Of a DNA stretch of 62,114 nt, positions 17,924-27,834 are shown in pieces. A model generated the notes under the pieces. That model saw only the letters and a program-made list of their open reading frames with translations. It had not been told where the DNA came from and did not search any database. Positions within the stretch are counted from its first letter, which is position 1, and every line of letters starts with the position of its first letter. The stretch comes from Akkermansiaceae bacterium. Its GTDB lineage: Bacteria > Verrucomicrobiota > Verrucomicrobiia > Verrucomicrobiales > Akkermansiaceae. The DNA is taken from the NCBI GenBank assembly GCA_028822935.1, contig JAPKCM010000026.1:1-62114 (forward strand), read 5' to 3'. A program made the position numbers and the translations under genes.

Positions 17924-18688
17924 TCAAAGTTCGATTTCCAAGGTCACGGGGCAGTGATCCGATCCTAGGATATCTGAATTGATGGAGGCGGAAGTGAGTT
18001 TAGGTGTTAGCTCAGGCGAGACACACCAGTAGTCGATTCTCCAGCCGACGTTGTTTCCTCGAGCTCCCGCACGGTAACTCCACCAGGAGTAAGCTGCTTC
18101 GGTGTCAGGATGGAAATGGCGGAAGGTGTCAATGAAGCCCGCTTTCAAGAGCTCACGGAGTCCGTCGCGCTCCTGATCGCTGAACCCAGCGCTAAAACGA
18201 TTTGTCTTTGGGCGTGCGAGATCAATTTCTTCGTGGGCGACATTGAGATCACCGCAAATCATGACGGGCTTTCCTTCGCTCTCGAGAGCTTTGAGGTAGT
18301 TGCGGAATGCGATGTCCCATCCCATGCGATAGGGGAGCCGTAGGAGTTCGTTTTTTGAGTTTGGGGTATAAACTGTGACGATGAAGTATTTGTCGTATTC
18401 CAGGGCGATGACACGTCCCTCTTTATCGTGTTCTTCGATCCCCATGCCATTGCGGACGTCGAGGGGTTCGGTTTTGGTGAAGATTGCCGTTCCGGAATAA
18501 CCGGCTTTTTCGGCAGAGTTCCAGTAAGTGCGGTAATGCCCCAGTTCGAGTGGGAGTTCGACCTGTTCGGGTCGGGCTTTCGTTTCCTGGAGGCAGAGGA
18601 AATCAGGGTCATGTTCGAGGACGAACGCGCTGAAGTTTTTCTTCAGGACGGCACGGATGCCGTTGACGTTCCAGGAAATCAATTTCAT
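17924..18688 (-). CDS. xth: Exodeoxyribonuclease III (AP endonuclease family 1)
   Basis: This 254-residue DNA repair nuclease cuts at abasic sites and removes 3' blocking groups. Endonuclease/exonuclease/phosphatase family motifs are present in order: ISWNVNGIRA (residues 4-13), FLCLQETKA with the metal-binding Glu, YTPNSKNELLRL, MICGDLNVAHEEIDL, NNVGWRIDYWCVS and the C-terminal GSDHCPV. It is transcribed alone, convergent with purF. Confidence 0.95.
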   Translation of the reverse strand: MKLISWNVNGIRAVLKKNFSAFVLEHDPDFLCLQETKARPEQVELPLELGHYRTYWNSAEKAGYSGTAIFTKTEPLDVRNGMGIEEHDKEGRVIALEYDKYFIVTVYTPNSKNELLRLPYRMGWDIAFRNYLKALESEGKPVMICGDLNVAHEEIDLARPKTNRFSAGFSDQERDGLRELLKAGFIDTFRHFHPDTEAAYSWWSYRAGARGNNVGWRIDYWCVSPELTPKLTSASINSDILGSDHCPVTLEIEL

Positions 18689-18759
18689 GGGGCGAATCTG
18701 CGGTATGGCAATTGAAAGTGCGAGTGACTAATAGGAGAAATTACCAATTTGAGTTTACG

Positions 18760-18788
18760 AAAAAACCGTAGCCTCAAAGAGGATACGG
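18760..18788 (-). terminator. Intrinsic terminator after rpsI
   Basis: On the minus strand the transcript would form a stem CCGTA / TACGG and an inner CCTC / GAGG stem with one internal mismatch and a TTT loop, followed by a run of six T (complement of 18760-18765). It begins 26 bp after the rpsI stop. This is a standard rho-independent terminator for the rplM-rpsI transcript. Confidence 0.8.
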
Positions 18789-18814
18789 CTTTTGAAAAAT
18801 CGGGAAGTGATCGA

Positions 18815-19204
18815 TTAACGTTTCGAGAATTGGAAACGCTTCCGTGCACCAGGCTGTCCGGGCTTCTTGCGCTCACGTGCTCGTGGGTCGCGGCGAAGGA
18901 GGCCAGCGGCTTTCAGAGGTGGACGAAGTTCAGCATCGAAGTGAAGAAGAGCACGGGAGATGGCCAACTTGATAGCATCGGCTTGACCGTGCGAGCCACC
19001 ACCACGGGTGTGGGCCTTAATGTCAAATTTGTTTCGGAGTTTCGTCAATTGGAGAGGCTCAAGAATGGTGCCCTGAAGGATCAGGGTAGGAAGTGCTTCT
19101 TCGAAGGGCTCGCCGTTGATGACAATGTTTCCGCTGCCTTCTTCGAGAGTGACGTGGGCAACTGCAGTCTTGCGACGGCCGGAGGCGGTGTAAATTTCGC
19201 TCAT
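18815..19204 (-). CDS. rpsI: 30S ribosomal protein S9
   Basis: This 129-residue protein of the small ribosomal subunit head has a C-terminal tail that reaches the P-site tRNA. Family marks are the start IYTASGRRKTAVAHV, TRGGGSHGQADAIKLAISRAL and the basic C-terminus RARERKKPGQPGARKRFQFS ending in KR. It follows rplM by 18 bp, the conserved bacterial order, and is followed by an intrinsic terminator. Confidence 0.98.
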   Translation of the reverse strand: MSEIYTASGRRKTAVAHVTLEEGSGNIVINGEPFEEALPTLILQGTILEPLQLTKLRNKFDIKAHTRGGGSHGQADAIKLAISRALLHFDAELRPPLKAAGLLRRDPRARERKKPGQPGARKRFQFSKR

Positions 19205-19222
19205 AGAATAAATGGATTAAAA

Positions 19223-19651
19223 TTAGAGTTCGACGGGCTGTGGTTCTTGCGCCTCGTGTGGATGCTCGGACCCTGCATAGACTTTCAGTTTGGTAAGCTG
19301 GGCATTGCCAAGCTTGGTGCGGGGCACCATGCCTTTGACAGCCCACTCGACGAGATACTCAGGACGACGCTTGCGCACCTTAGATGGGGTCTCGATAGTC
19401 TGACCACCGACATAACCGGAGTGGCGTGCATAAATCTTGTGCTGTTCCTTGCTGCCTGAGAGGCGAACGTCGGCGGCATTAATCACGATGACGAAGTCAC
19501 CGGTATCGATGTGGGGCGTGAAGATAGGCTTATTCTTTCCACGGAGTAGGGTAGCAGCTTGAACCGCTACTTTTCCGAGGATAGCATCTTTGGCGTCGAT
19601 GACATGCCACTTGCGGTCGACGTCGGTAGGTTTGGCAGAGAACGTTTTCAT
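19223..19651 (-). CDS. rplM: 50S ribosomal protein L13
   Basis: This 142-residue protein of the large subunit is identified by DRKWHVIDAKDAILGKVA near the N-terminus, DFVIVINAADVRLSG and YARHSGYVGGQTIE. I chose the ATG at 19651 (MKTFSAKPTDVDRKW), which matches the family start; an in-frame upstream start would add 33 unrelated residues. AGGAA stands just before this ATG. It is first of the rplM-rpsI pair. Confidence 0.97.
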   Translation of the reverse strand: MKTFSAKPTDVDRKWHVIDAKDAILGKVAVQAATLLRGKNKPIFTPHIDTGDFVIVINAADVRLSGSKEQHKIYARHSGYVGGQTIETPSKVRKRRPEYLVEWAVKGMVPRTKLGNAQLTKLKVYAGSEHPHEAQEPQPVEL

Positions 19652-19797
19652 TTCCTGAAAATACCTTGCGAGTCGAGGTTTTAAGACTAAGCGAATCGAA
19701 GGGGCGCGGAACCTAGTAAGACGGGTGTGGGGTGTCAACGCAAATATCAAGAATCCCAGACTTGTAATAAGGCCAACTCCGGCTCAGAAATCTCCGC

Positions 19798-21270
19798 GTG
19801 CAAGATTTGCTCACCAACCCTCTTTGGAAGAAGACTACAATCGGTCGACCTTTACCGGATTCCCCCCATGCCGTCGCTGTTTCTCTGCCCACTTGGGAGA
19901 GTGTGGTGGGGTATGAAGAAGGGCGCGAAAAGGTCATCCAGAAATTAGAAACCGGATACCCCCGTTTTTTCACGCATCCGATGGTGAAGCGTCTCTTCGC
20001 AAAGGCAACGGATGAGGTGGCTGAAGGGGGGAAGAGAGCTGTTGTGTTTCCGACAAAGGCGGCCGCTCAGCGGGCTCAGCGCTATGTGGAGCGTCGAATC
20101 AACGGAGCGACGAGGATTACCAGCTATGAAGATGGCCTGCAGGCGCTCATCGTTCCGGAAGAAGCGCTTGGTGTCGCGATGGAATATTGGCGTCACACCG
20201 GAGAGATCGTGAGTAGTCGGCAAGCCGACGATGTCCTCAATGAAAGAGAGATCGATGGTGTTTCCAGTGTCATATTGCGACAGCAGCTTGCTGAAACGAC
20301 AGGTGCTGCACTTGATGATCACTTTGTTTTTGAAAGTGGGATGAGTGCTATTTTTGCCTCTTTCCGGGCGGTGATGGAGCAATCGCCAAGCAAAAAGACG
20401 CTTCAACTTGAGTTTCCATACGTTGATGGGCTTAAGATTCAGGAGAAATTTGGCAATGGCGCAGTTTTTCTCTACGAGACTGAGGGCGAGGATTTTGATG
20501 CGGCTGTTCGTCGGATTCAGGAAGGCGAGTTCGCGGCTGTGTTTTGTGAGATTCCCAGTAATCCATTGCTTAGAAGCGTCAATCTGGCGCGGGTTTCCGA
20601 CGCCTGCCGTCAAGGCGGAGTTCCTTTGGTGGTGGATGATACCGTGGCGAGTTGCATTAACGTAGACGTTCTTCAGTTTGCCGATATTGTGACAACCAGC
20701 CTCACCAAATGGGTCAGCGGAAAAGGGGATGTGATGGCCGGTCTCGTGACGGTGAATGAGAGGTCTGCTTGGGTGACTGAGTTCCGCAACTTTTTCAATG
20801 AAGCTACCGCGGGAGGTAGTCTTCTTTACAAAGGAGATTGCAAGGCCTTGATCTCTAACATGAAGGACTTTCCTGAGCGCGTGGCTCGTTCGAACGAGAA
20901 TGGCGAGTTGGTTGCTGATTATCTTGCAGAGCATCCTGCGGTCGGGAGGGTTTGGTATCCAAAGTATGTCACGACTCACGAATATCAGCTCGTTCGGCGA
21001 AATTCTGGTGGTTATGGAGGGCTTATTTCCTTCACTCTGAAGCAGCCTCGCAAAATGCCCCGGGTCTATGATGCCCTGGAACTCTGCAAAGGTCCTAGCC
21101 TTGGAACCGAGTTCTCCCTTGCCTGTCCATACACGATGCTGGCTCATTACTTCGAGCTCGATTGGGCGGAAGCCTGTGGAGTTTCTCCCAATCTTCTCCG
21201 TCTTTCGGTCGGGGTCGAGGATGGCGCTCTCATTATCGGTGCTCTCGCCCGGGCCCTCGATCTCGGTTAG
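19798..21270 (+). CDS. PLP-dependent cystathionine gamma-synthase-like enzyme (fungal-like)
   Basis: This 490-residue fold-type I PLP enzyme belongs to the Cys/Met metabolism family. The Schiff-base lysine is Lys304 in TSLTKWVSGKGDVMAG, and the PLP-binding Asp lies in PLVVDDTVASCINVDVL. A substrate-binding region appears at residues 20-55 (SLPTWESVVGYEEG). The SLTK active site and about 170 extra residues before the PLP domain resemble fungal cystathionine gamma-synthases (Str2 type) more than typical MetB, which usually reads SATK and is about 390 residues long. It probably makes cystathionine for methionine synthesis. The start is GTG. No SAM riboswitch was recognised upstream. Confidence 0.8.
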   Translation: MQDLLTNPLWKKTTIGRPLPDSPHAVAVSLPTWESVVGYEEGREKVIQKLETGYPRFFTHPMVKRLFAKATDEVAEGGKRAVVFPTKAAAQRAQRYVERRINGATRITSYEDGLQALIVPEEALGVAMEYWRHTGEIVSSRQADDVLNEREIDGVSSVILRQQLAETTGAALDDHFVFESGMSAIFASFRAVMEQSPSKKTLQLEFPYVDGLKIQEKFGNGAVFLYETEGEDFDAAVRRIQEGEFAAVFCEIPSNPLLRSVNLARVSDACRQGGVPLVVDDTVASCINVDVLQFADIVTTSLTKWVSGKGDVMAGLVTVNERSAWVTEFRNFFNEATAGGSLLYKGDCKALISNMKDFPERVARSNENGELVADYLAEHPAVGRVWYPKYVTTHEYQLVRRNSGGYGGLISFTLKQPRKMPRVYDALELCKGPSLGTEFSLACPYTMLAHYFELDWAEACGVSPNLLRLSVGVEDGALIIGALARALDLG

Positions 21271-21279
21271 CGGAAAGGC

Positions 21280-21314
21280 AAAAAAATACGACGGAGTTTG
21301 CACTCCGCCGTATT
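21280..21314 (-). terminator. Intrinsic terminator for the mre-rng operon
   Basis: A 13-bp stem with one mismatch (arms 21285-21297 and 21302-21314) closes a 4-base loop. On the minus strand it is followed by seven T (complement of 21280-21286), so it ends transcripts coming from rng. The other orientation lacks a T-run, although the stem may still serve the convergent gamma-synthase gene. Confidence 0.85.
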
Positions 21315-21330
21315 GAAAATTTGGAAGGGG

Positions 21331-22923
21331 TCAGCCTTGGACGAGGACTTTTTCGCTCTTGGCATCAATGATCGAAAACCTTTCTCGGTGCATGTTGGCA
21401 TCGCTTCGGAAGATGAGGCGTCCTGCGTGGGAGCGTTCAAGTTCCATGAGGAGCTTGGAGTCTTCGGTTTTGAAGCGATTGAGGACGTCGGAATTGACGG
21501 AGACGACTAGGTCGCCGGAGTCGTTGTTTTCCTGCTGTCTTTGAATCACGGTATTGAGACGTCGCTGAATCTCGATGCTCATACTCATGGTGTTCTTGAT
21601 TCGACCGCGGCCCTGACAATACGGACAAGGCTCGAGGGTGGAGTCGAGAAGACTTTCATTGAGTCGCTGACGGGTCATTTCCATGAGCCCGACGGAGGAG
21701 ATTTGGAGGACCTGAGTCTTGGCCTTATCTCGGCTCAGGCGGTCCTTCATGGTGCGATAGACCATTTGCTGATCGCGTCGGTGGCGCATGTCGATGAAGT
21801 CGACGACAACGAGTCCACCGATGTTTCGGAGGCGCAGTTGGCGGGCAACTTCGACGGCTGCTTCCACGTTGGTTTGAAGGAGCATCTTGTCGACATCCTT
21901 GGAACCCCGGTTTCGGCCGGTGTTCACATCGATGGAGATCAGCGCTTCGGTTTCATCAATGACAATGTAGCCACCGCACGGGAGCCAGACTTGGCGCATG
22001 AAGGCTTCGTCGATCTGTTTCTGAATTCCGTAGCGTTCGAAGATGGTTTGTTTTCCCGGTAGAAAGTGGATGCGTCTTTTTGCCCGGCGAGAGACCTTTG
22101 CTGCGATCTCCTGGACGTATTCCGTGGTCTTTTCGTCATCACAGAGGACCTTGTCGATATCGTCGGTGAGGAAGTTGGTAGCAGTTCCTTCGATCAAGTC
22201 AGGTTCCCGGTAGCAAACGACAGGTGCTTGCTTGGAATCTCTCTTGGCTTCGATCTCATACCATTGTTCCAGAAGCATCGCGAGATCTCGGACGAAGTGA
22301 CGGGCGCGCGCTCCGATGGCGACGGTGCGCATGATGATGCCCATGCCCTCAGGAACGCTGAGCTTCTGCATGATTTTACGGAGACGCTGCCGTTCCTTGG
22401 GGTCGTCGACTTTTCGCGAGATGCCAAATTGATCAGAGAAGGGCATGAGGACGAGGTAGCGCCCAGCCATGGAGACGTTGGTGGTGACCCGTGGCCCCTT
22501 GTTTCCGATGGGCCCCTTGGAGACCTGGATCATGATTTCGGATCCGATCGGATAGATGCTGGGGATGTCCTTAGAAGTGATTTTCTTCTGCTTTTTCTTA
22601 GGGCGTCCATCGCGTCGGATTTCTTCCAGCCCGCCGTCGAGTGCGGCAGGAATGGCGTCCCAAAAGTGGAGGAAGGCATTTTTATCGAGCCCGATGTCAA
22701 CGAACATCGCCTTGAGACCAGGTTCGATATTTTTGACGCGACCTTTAAAAATACCGCCGACGATGTTATCATCGCCTTCGCGTTCCACGTTGTATTCTTC
22801 TAAAATGCCGTCTTCGAGCAATGCAACGCGGCGCTCGAGACGTTCGGAATTGATAATGATAGTGCGTCCGGAGTTGGGATCGGGCTTGCCGAGTCCGAGG
22901 ACGTTTCTGATTTGTTTAATCAT
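21331..22923 (-). CDS. rng: Ribonuclease G/E family endoribonuclease
   Basis: This 530-residue RNase processes rRNA and turns over mRNA by cutting single-stranded AU-rich sites. It starts with a short extension, then an S1 RNA-binding region (GGIFKGRVKNIEPGLKAMFV, residues about 55-130). The catalytic DNase-I-like region includes FLPGKQTIFERYG, YIVIDETEALISIDVNTGRN and VVDFIDMRHRRDQ with the metal-binding aspartates. The zinc-link CPYCQGRG lies near residue 430. The length fits RNase G rather than RNase E, whose long degradosome tail is absent. It is last in the mre operon, as rng is near mreBCD in E. coli. Confidence 0.93.
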   Translation of the reverse strand: MIKQIRNVLGLGKPDPNSGRTIIINSERLERRVALLEDGILEEYNVEREGDDNIVGGIFKGRVKNIEPGLKAMFVDIGLDKNAFLHFWDAIPAALDGGLEEIRRDGRPKKKQKKITSKDIPSIYPIGSEIMIQVSKGPIGNKGPRVTTNVSMAGRYLVLMPFSDQFGISRKVDDPKERQRLRKIMQKLSVPEGMGIIMRTVAIGARARHFVRDLAMLLEQWYEIEAKRDSKQAPVVCYREPDLIEGTATNFLTDDIDKVLCDDEKTTEYVQEIAAKVSRRAKRRIHFLPGKQTIFERYGIQKQIDEAFMRQVWLPCGGYIVIDETEALISIDVNTGRNRGSKDVDKMLLQTNVEAAVEVARQLRLRNIGGLVVVDFIDMRHRRDQQMVYRTMKDRLSRDKAKTQVLQISSVGLMEMTRQRLNESLLDSTLEPCPYCQGRGRIKNTMSMSIEIQRRLNTVIQRQQENNDSGDLVVSVNSDVLNRFKTEDSKLLMELERSHAGRLIFRSDANMHRERFSIIDAKSEKVLVQG

Positions 22924-22967
22924 GGTGATAAATTTTTTATTAGAGGTAAATTGTGAGTGGTTGAAAA

Positions 22968-25139
22968 TTACTCCTCATCGACGATCATCGCGCGAGAGGG
23001 CTTTTTTTTAGAGTCTTCGATTGGGGTCAAGGTGGGCACTGGAACAATATTGGGTTTCACTTTGATTGGCATGCCTTCTTCCAAATCTGCTGAGTCGATT
23101 TCGTTGCCGGTGTCTCCAAGATCTTCCATTTCGAAGGCAAGGTAATCGCCTTCGGGGAGAGGGATGTCTTCAATAGGAAGAAAGTCTCCTTGGTAGATAC
23201 CCATTTTGGTGAGTCGTTGTTGGCGGCCTTGTTCCAAGGCGAAAAGGCCCCGATAGATGAAGTTACTGAGAGTGCCGGCGACTTTCCCTCCGCTGCGTCC
23301 ATTTTGAACCATGACGCAAATGGCGTAGCGAGGGTTGTCGTAGGGAGCAAAGGAGGTGGTCCAGGCATTGTTTTTATCTCTTGAATCAGGCTGGCCTGTT
23401 TGAGCGGTTCCGGTCTTGGCAGCAATGGAGAAATCTTCAATACCCGCGGATACCCGACCAGCTGTTCCGCCTGGTTCATTGGCGGCTTTCCACATTCCTC
23501 TGCGGATAATCTCAAGGCGGTGCGCCGTGAGTCCTTCGGAAAGGAGATTGGCTTTCAGAATGGGGACGTTGTTGATGAGGATGTTGTCTTCTTCGTCGCC
23601 ATAGTGCTCGACGACCCGGCGAACGATGCGGGGTTGGTAATAGCGGCCACCATTTGCGATCGTTGCTGCAATGGCGCAGATCTGCAGGGGAGTGGCGGCG
23701 GAGTCGAATTGTCCGATGGACATCATTCCGATGTTCGCTGGAGTGATCCTAGCGCCTGGCTTCTCCACTCTTTTCCAATATTTGCTTCCAGGAACGATGC
23801 CGGGGCTCTCACCCGGTAGCCGGATTTCCGACTTGCGTCCCAAGCCGAGCATCTCAAAAGTTTCGACCATTTTGGTGGCTCCGACATTTCCAGCCAGGGC
23901 CATGAAATAAGGATTACATGAGCGCTGAATTGATTCGCTAAGCCCTAAAGTGCCATGTCCTCCAGTTTTCCAGCAACGAATTTTCAATGTTCTCCCGTAG
24001 GCGGAATAACCAATGCAATTGTGACCAAAGTCGACCATGCCTAAGCGGGCACCTGCGATCGCGGTGGGGAGCTTAAAGGTTGAACCGGGAGTATATTGAG
24101 AAAGCGAGCGGTTCATAAATGGGTCCGCCTTGTTTGCTAAATAGGCCTCCCATTTCTCAGTTTGAATGCTCGGGATAAAATCATTGGGGTCGTAGTTGGG
24201 GACCGATGCCATGGCGAGTATTTCGCCGGTGGAGGGATCCATAACGACTACTGCTCCCCGTCCGACTTTTCGGAGGATGTTTTCAACGAGAAATTGAATG
24301 TTTGTGTCGATGGTGAGCTCGACACGCGCTCCCTCGGTGGGTGGGGTGTAATCCCAAACTTTGATGACCTTGAATTTCTCATCGCGAACGTAGGTCTTGA
24401 CGCCCCCTTCTCCAGTGAGTTCGGCATTCATGGTGGCTTCAATGCCGCCGTCACCTCTGTCGTCACCTTGATAGAGGTTCCGGGTTCCGGCATATCCTTC
24501 CGGGATATCTTTCTGGTCCCACTGTTTGATGGTCCCGAGGAAATGACAACCGAGTGTTCCATAGGGGTAGATTCGGCGCGGGCGGACGGTCACCGAAACG
24601 CCAGGGAGATCCAGGCTGTGTTCAGCAAGGCTGGCAAACTCGTCATAATCCAAGTCAGTGCGGTAAGTGAAGGGGACGAAACCTCCGTGTGTTTTGTAGT
24701 GTGTTTTAAGGGCGCTTGAAAACTGCTTTCCTTCCAAGCCGTAATTTTTGATGCGTGGAATGACCCATTCGTTGACAATTTTGACGATGTCGGTGCTCTT
24801 TTGAATCTTGGGCATCCCGCCAGCACCGCGGACCGTTTCTTCCAATTCGGGTTGTGGGCCATCGGTGTTTTGTTGGCGCCAGCTGTTGTAAATATCCTCG
24901 AGATTGAAAATAATCTCGTAGCTTCGCTTGTTCCCGGCAAGGACCACAAGATTGCGATCGGTGATCTCGCCCCGCACTCCAGGCTCCCTGACTCGGATGG
25001 TGTGCGTGGAGGGGATATTGGCGACAAATTCGGCCCGTTTCTCGATTTGAAACTCGTGAAGGCGAGACAGCAAGGTCCCACAACCTACAAGCACAAGTGC
25101 CGTGAGGAGATAGAGTCGAAAGCGATATTTGGGTTCCAT
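22968..25139 (-). CDS. mrdA: Penicillin-binding protein 2 (elongasome transpeptidase)
   Basis: This 723-residue inner-membrane transpeptidase of lateral wall growth has one transmembrane segment (about 9-25) followed by a periplasmic part. The pedestal domain contains REPGVRGEITDRN (51-63) and LPGVSV. The transpeptidase domain has the serine motif STFK (Ser353), an SCN motif in IQRSCNPYFMAL and KTG in AAKTGTAQTG. The C-terminus ends in an acidic, proline-rich tail. It sits between mreD and rng, so shape control and wall synthesis are co-transcribed. No rodA partner is in the window. The symbol follows the E. coli name. Confidence 0.93.
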   Translation of the reverse strand: MEPKYRFRLYLLTALVLVGCGTLLSRLHEFQIEKRAEFVANIPSTHTIRVREPGVRGEITDRNLVVLAGNKRSYEIIFNLEDIYNSWRQQNTDGPQPELEETVRGAGGMPKIQKSTDIVKIVNEWVIPRIKNYGLEGKQFSSALKTHYKTHGGFVPFTYRTDLDYDEFASLAEHSLDLPGVSVTVRPRRIYPYGTLGCHFLGTIKQWDQKDIPEGYAGTRNLYQGDDRGDGGIEATMNAELTGEGGVKTYVRDEKFKVIKVWDYTPPTEGARVELTIDTNIQFLVENILRKVGRGAVVVMDPSTGEILAMASVPNYDPNDFIPSIQTEKWEAYLANKADPFMNRSLSQYTPGSTFKLPTAIAGARLGMVDFGHNCIGYSAYGRTLKIRCWKTGGHGTLGLSESIQRSCNPYFMALAGNVGATKMVETFEMLGLGRKSEIRLPGESPGIVPGSKYWKRVEKPGARITPANIGMMSIGQFDSAATPLQICAIAATIANGGRYYQPRIVRRVVEHYGDEEDNILINNVPILKANLLSEGLTAHRLEIIRRGMWKAANEPGGTAGRVSAGIEDFSIAAKTGTAQTGQPDSRDKNNAWTTSFAPYDNPRYAICVMVQNGRSGGKVAGTLSNFIYRGLFALEQGRQQRLTKMGIYQGDFLPIEDIPLPEGDYLAFEMEDLGDTGNEIDSADLEEGMPIKVKPNIVPVPTLTPIEDSKKKPSRAMIVDEE

Positions 25140-25153
25140 CGGGGAGAGTAAGT

Positions 25154-25744
25154 TTAATATGTTCGCTGGCGAAGCGAGTCATAACTGATTTCATGTCTGC
25201 AGAGATTGGCAATCTGGAAAAGAATCCAGAAAACGAAGGGGGAGGCGAGCATGGTGATGAGGGCGGTAAGTCCGATTTGGTTAAAAATTCCGCTCGTGAT
25301 GTCAAATCCGCCTCGAATGAAGCTGAGGAGGAGGTATTCTACGGTAAGATAGAGAAAGATGGCCACTCCCGTGAGCATTGCCGAGAGATACCATTTTCCT
25401 TGTTTGAACAGGGGCTGGATCCCCTGCATGAGGAATCCCATGAGGGCAAAAAGAAGGATGGAATATCCAAATTTCATCGATTCGATCGGGCTTTGGTAGG
25501 TGTCGCGATAGATTTCCGTGTCGATCCCCTGAATGAGTAGGATTTGCTGTGCGTCCCAGAGGAAGCCGCCGAGGAAGGCCAGAAGCAGCATGCCTGCTGT
25601 TGGGGTGGTGGCCGCACTGCAGACCACGACGAGAGGAAGCAAGAGGATGCGAGCGTCGTACCACGCGTTTATAGGGGGCAGGAATTGCTGAACGATGCAA
25701 CTCAGCAGCAAAAGGCCAATTAAACTGATGTGATAAAAAAACAT
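25154..25744 (-). CDS. mreD: Rod shape-determining protein MreD
   Basis: This 196-residue integral membrane protein has several hydrophobic helices (for example ISLIGLLLLSCIVQQFL, TPTAGMLLLAFLGGFLWDA and ALITMLASPFVFWILF). GFLWDA resembles the GxxxD element of MreD. The sequence is poorly conserved, so the call leans on position: 12 bp after mreC and 14 bp before the PBP2 gene. It is expected to work with MreC and PBP2 in the elongasome. Confidence 0.8.
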   Translation of the reverse strand: MFFYHISLIGLLLLSCIVQQFLPPINAWYDARILLLPLVVVCSAATTPTAGMLLLAFLGGFLWDAQQILLIQGIDTEIYRDTYQSPIESMKFGYSILLFALMGFLMQGIQPLFKQGKWYLSAMLTGVAIFLYLTVEYLLLSFIRGGFDITSGIFNQIGLTALITMLASPFVFWILFQIANLCRHEISYDSLRQRTY

Positions 25745-25756
25745 TTCTTACGTGAT

Positions 25757-26569
25757 TTAATCGCCAGGGGAGTCGGTGATCACGAAGACAGTTTTGAGGT
25801 TGTTGAAATCCACAGAGGGAATGATTTCAGCTTCGCCGGTGACCGGTCCTGCCTCAAAGTCTTCGATTGTCCCGACAGGGATATTTGCGGGAAAGAGACC
25901 TCCCCGCCCATTAGTGTAAACTTTCATGCCTTTCTGAAGAACGGCGTTCTTGGAAAGGTAGCGCAGACGTAAACGTGGCGTCTCGCCGTAATTGGTGCGT
26001 CGACCACTGAGGATGCCGACTTCTGCCGAGCCCTCGACCCGAACTGAAACTCGTGATGCCTCGTCAGTGATGAGAAGAACCGAAGAGACATCGTCGCCCG
26101 GTTGATAAACTTGGCCAACTAAACCACCATTGGAGGCCAAGACGCACAATGATACACCGATGTGATCACTATCTCCCCGGTTGATTTCCACAGTGCTTCC
26201 CCAAGTCAGGGGTTCTCGCCTCACGATCTGGGCACTGATGACATCGAATTCAGTCTGTTTCTTAAAATCAAGGGCGTTCCTGAGTTCGTTGTTTTCTGAC
26301 TCCAGCTCACTAATGCGAATGCCAATGAGCTTGAAGCGATCTCTCTCCCGGGTGGCTTGTTCGAGTCGTTTTTGGAGAACTTCAGAATGCTCCACTTCTT
26401 CCATGAACGAAGTCGCGAAGGCGTCAATTTCTCCGCCTTTCGAGACAAAAGGAGAGATCGTGGAATAGTAATTCTCTTGAACTTTACGCACAGCTTTCTC
26501 GCTGCGGGTAAAAACCCACACCGTACCTGCGATGAAGAGCAGGAGAGCGATAAAGTTCAGGGGCCTCAT
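25757..26569 (-). CDS. mreC: Rod shape-determining protein MreC
   Basis: This 270-residue inner-membrane protein has an N-terminal transmembrane segment (about 5-22) and then a coiled coil (about 60-105, RLEQATRERDRFKLIGIRIS and following) that drives dimerisation. The periplasmic beta domain has the usual VGQVYQPGDDVSSVLLITD and RLRYLSKNAVLQKGMKVYTN segments. It links cytoplasmic MreB to periplasmic wall enzymes. It starts 22 bp after the mreB stop. Confidence 0.93.
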   Translation of the reverse strand: MRPLNFIALLLFIAGTVWVFTRSEKAVRKVQENYYSTISPFVSKGGEIDAFATSFMEEVEHSEVLQKRLEQATRERDRFKLIGIRISELESENNELRNALDFKKQTEFDVISAQIVRREPLTWGSTVEINRGDSDHIGVSLCVLASNGGLVGQVYQPGDDVSSVLLITDEASRVSVRVEGSAEVGILSGRRTNYGETPRLRLRYLSKNAVLQKGMKVYTNGRGGLFPANIPVGTIEDFEAGPVTGEAEIIPSVDFNNLKTVFVITDSPGD

Positions 26570-26591
26570 GGCCGATTTCCAAGCTCTGGGC

Positions 26592-27620
<1,029 letters not shown>

Positions 27621-27742
27621 TTATAGTTTGTGTTTTTAAGTTGATTTCGAGAGCCGAAATAAATTGATTACCAAGGTGTCCGTTCCAATTTAAAACGGGA
27701 ATTACGGGGAGGTCGGCTCGCCCCCCTGCGCCTGAAGGACCT

Positions 27743-27771
27743 AGTATCGAGAGGAGGATCGCTGGGGTCAA
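27743..27771 (-). promoter_or_regulatory. Candidate sigma70 promoter of the mre operon
   Basis: On the minus strand TTGACC (complement of 27766-27771, 5 of 6 matches) is followed after 17 bp by GATACT (complement of 27743-27748, 4 of 6). It would give an mreB leader of about 120 nt. It lies in the 217-bp gap between parA and mreB, which otherwise shows nothing I recognise. Confidence 0.35.
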
Positions 27772-27834
27772 GCCACATTCGCGTGTTCCTCACCGAAAAT
27801 ATCAGCGTTCCACAGGCTTCTCATAGGTGCCGTG

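Noticed and set aside
19652-19797. SAM riboswitch upstream of the cystathionine gamma-synthase gene
   Set aside because: No conserved SAM-I, SAM-II or SAM/SAH core sequences were found in the 146-bp gap.
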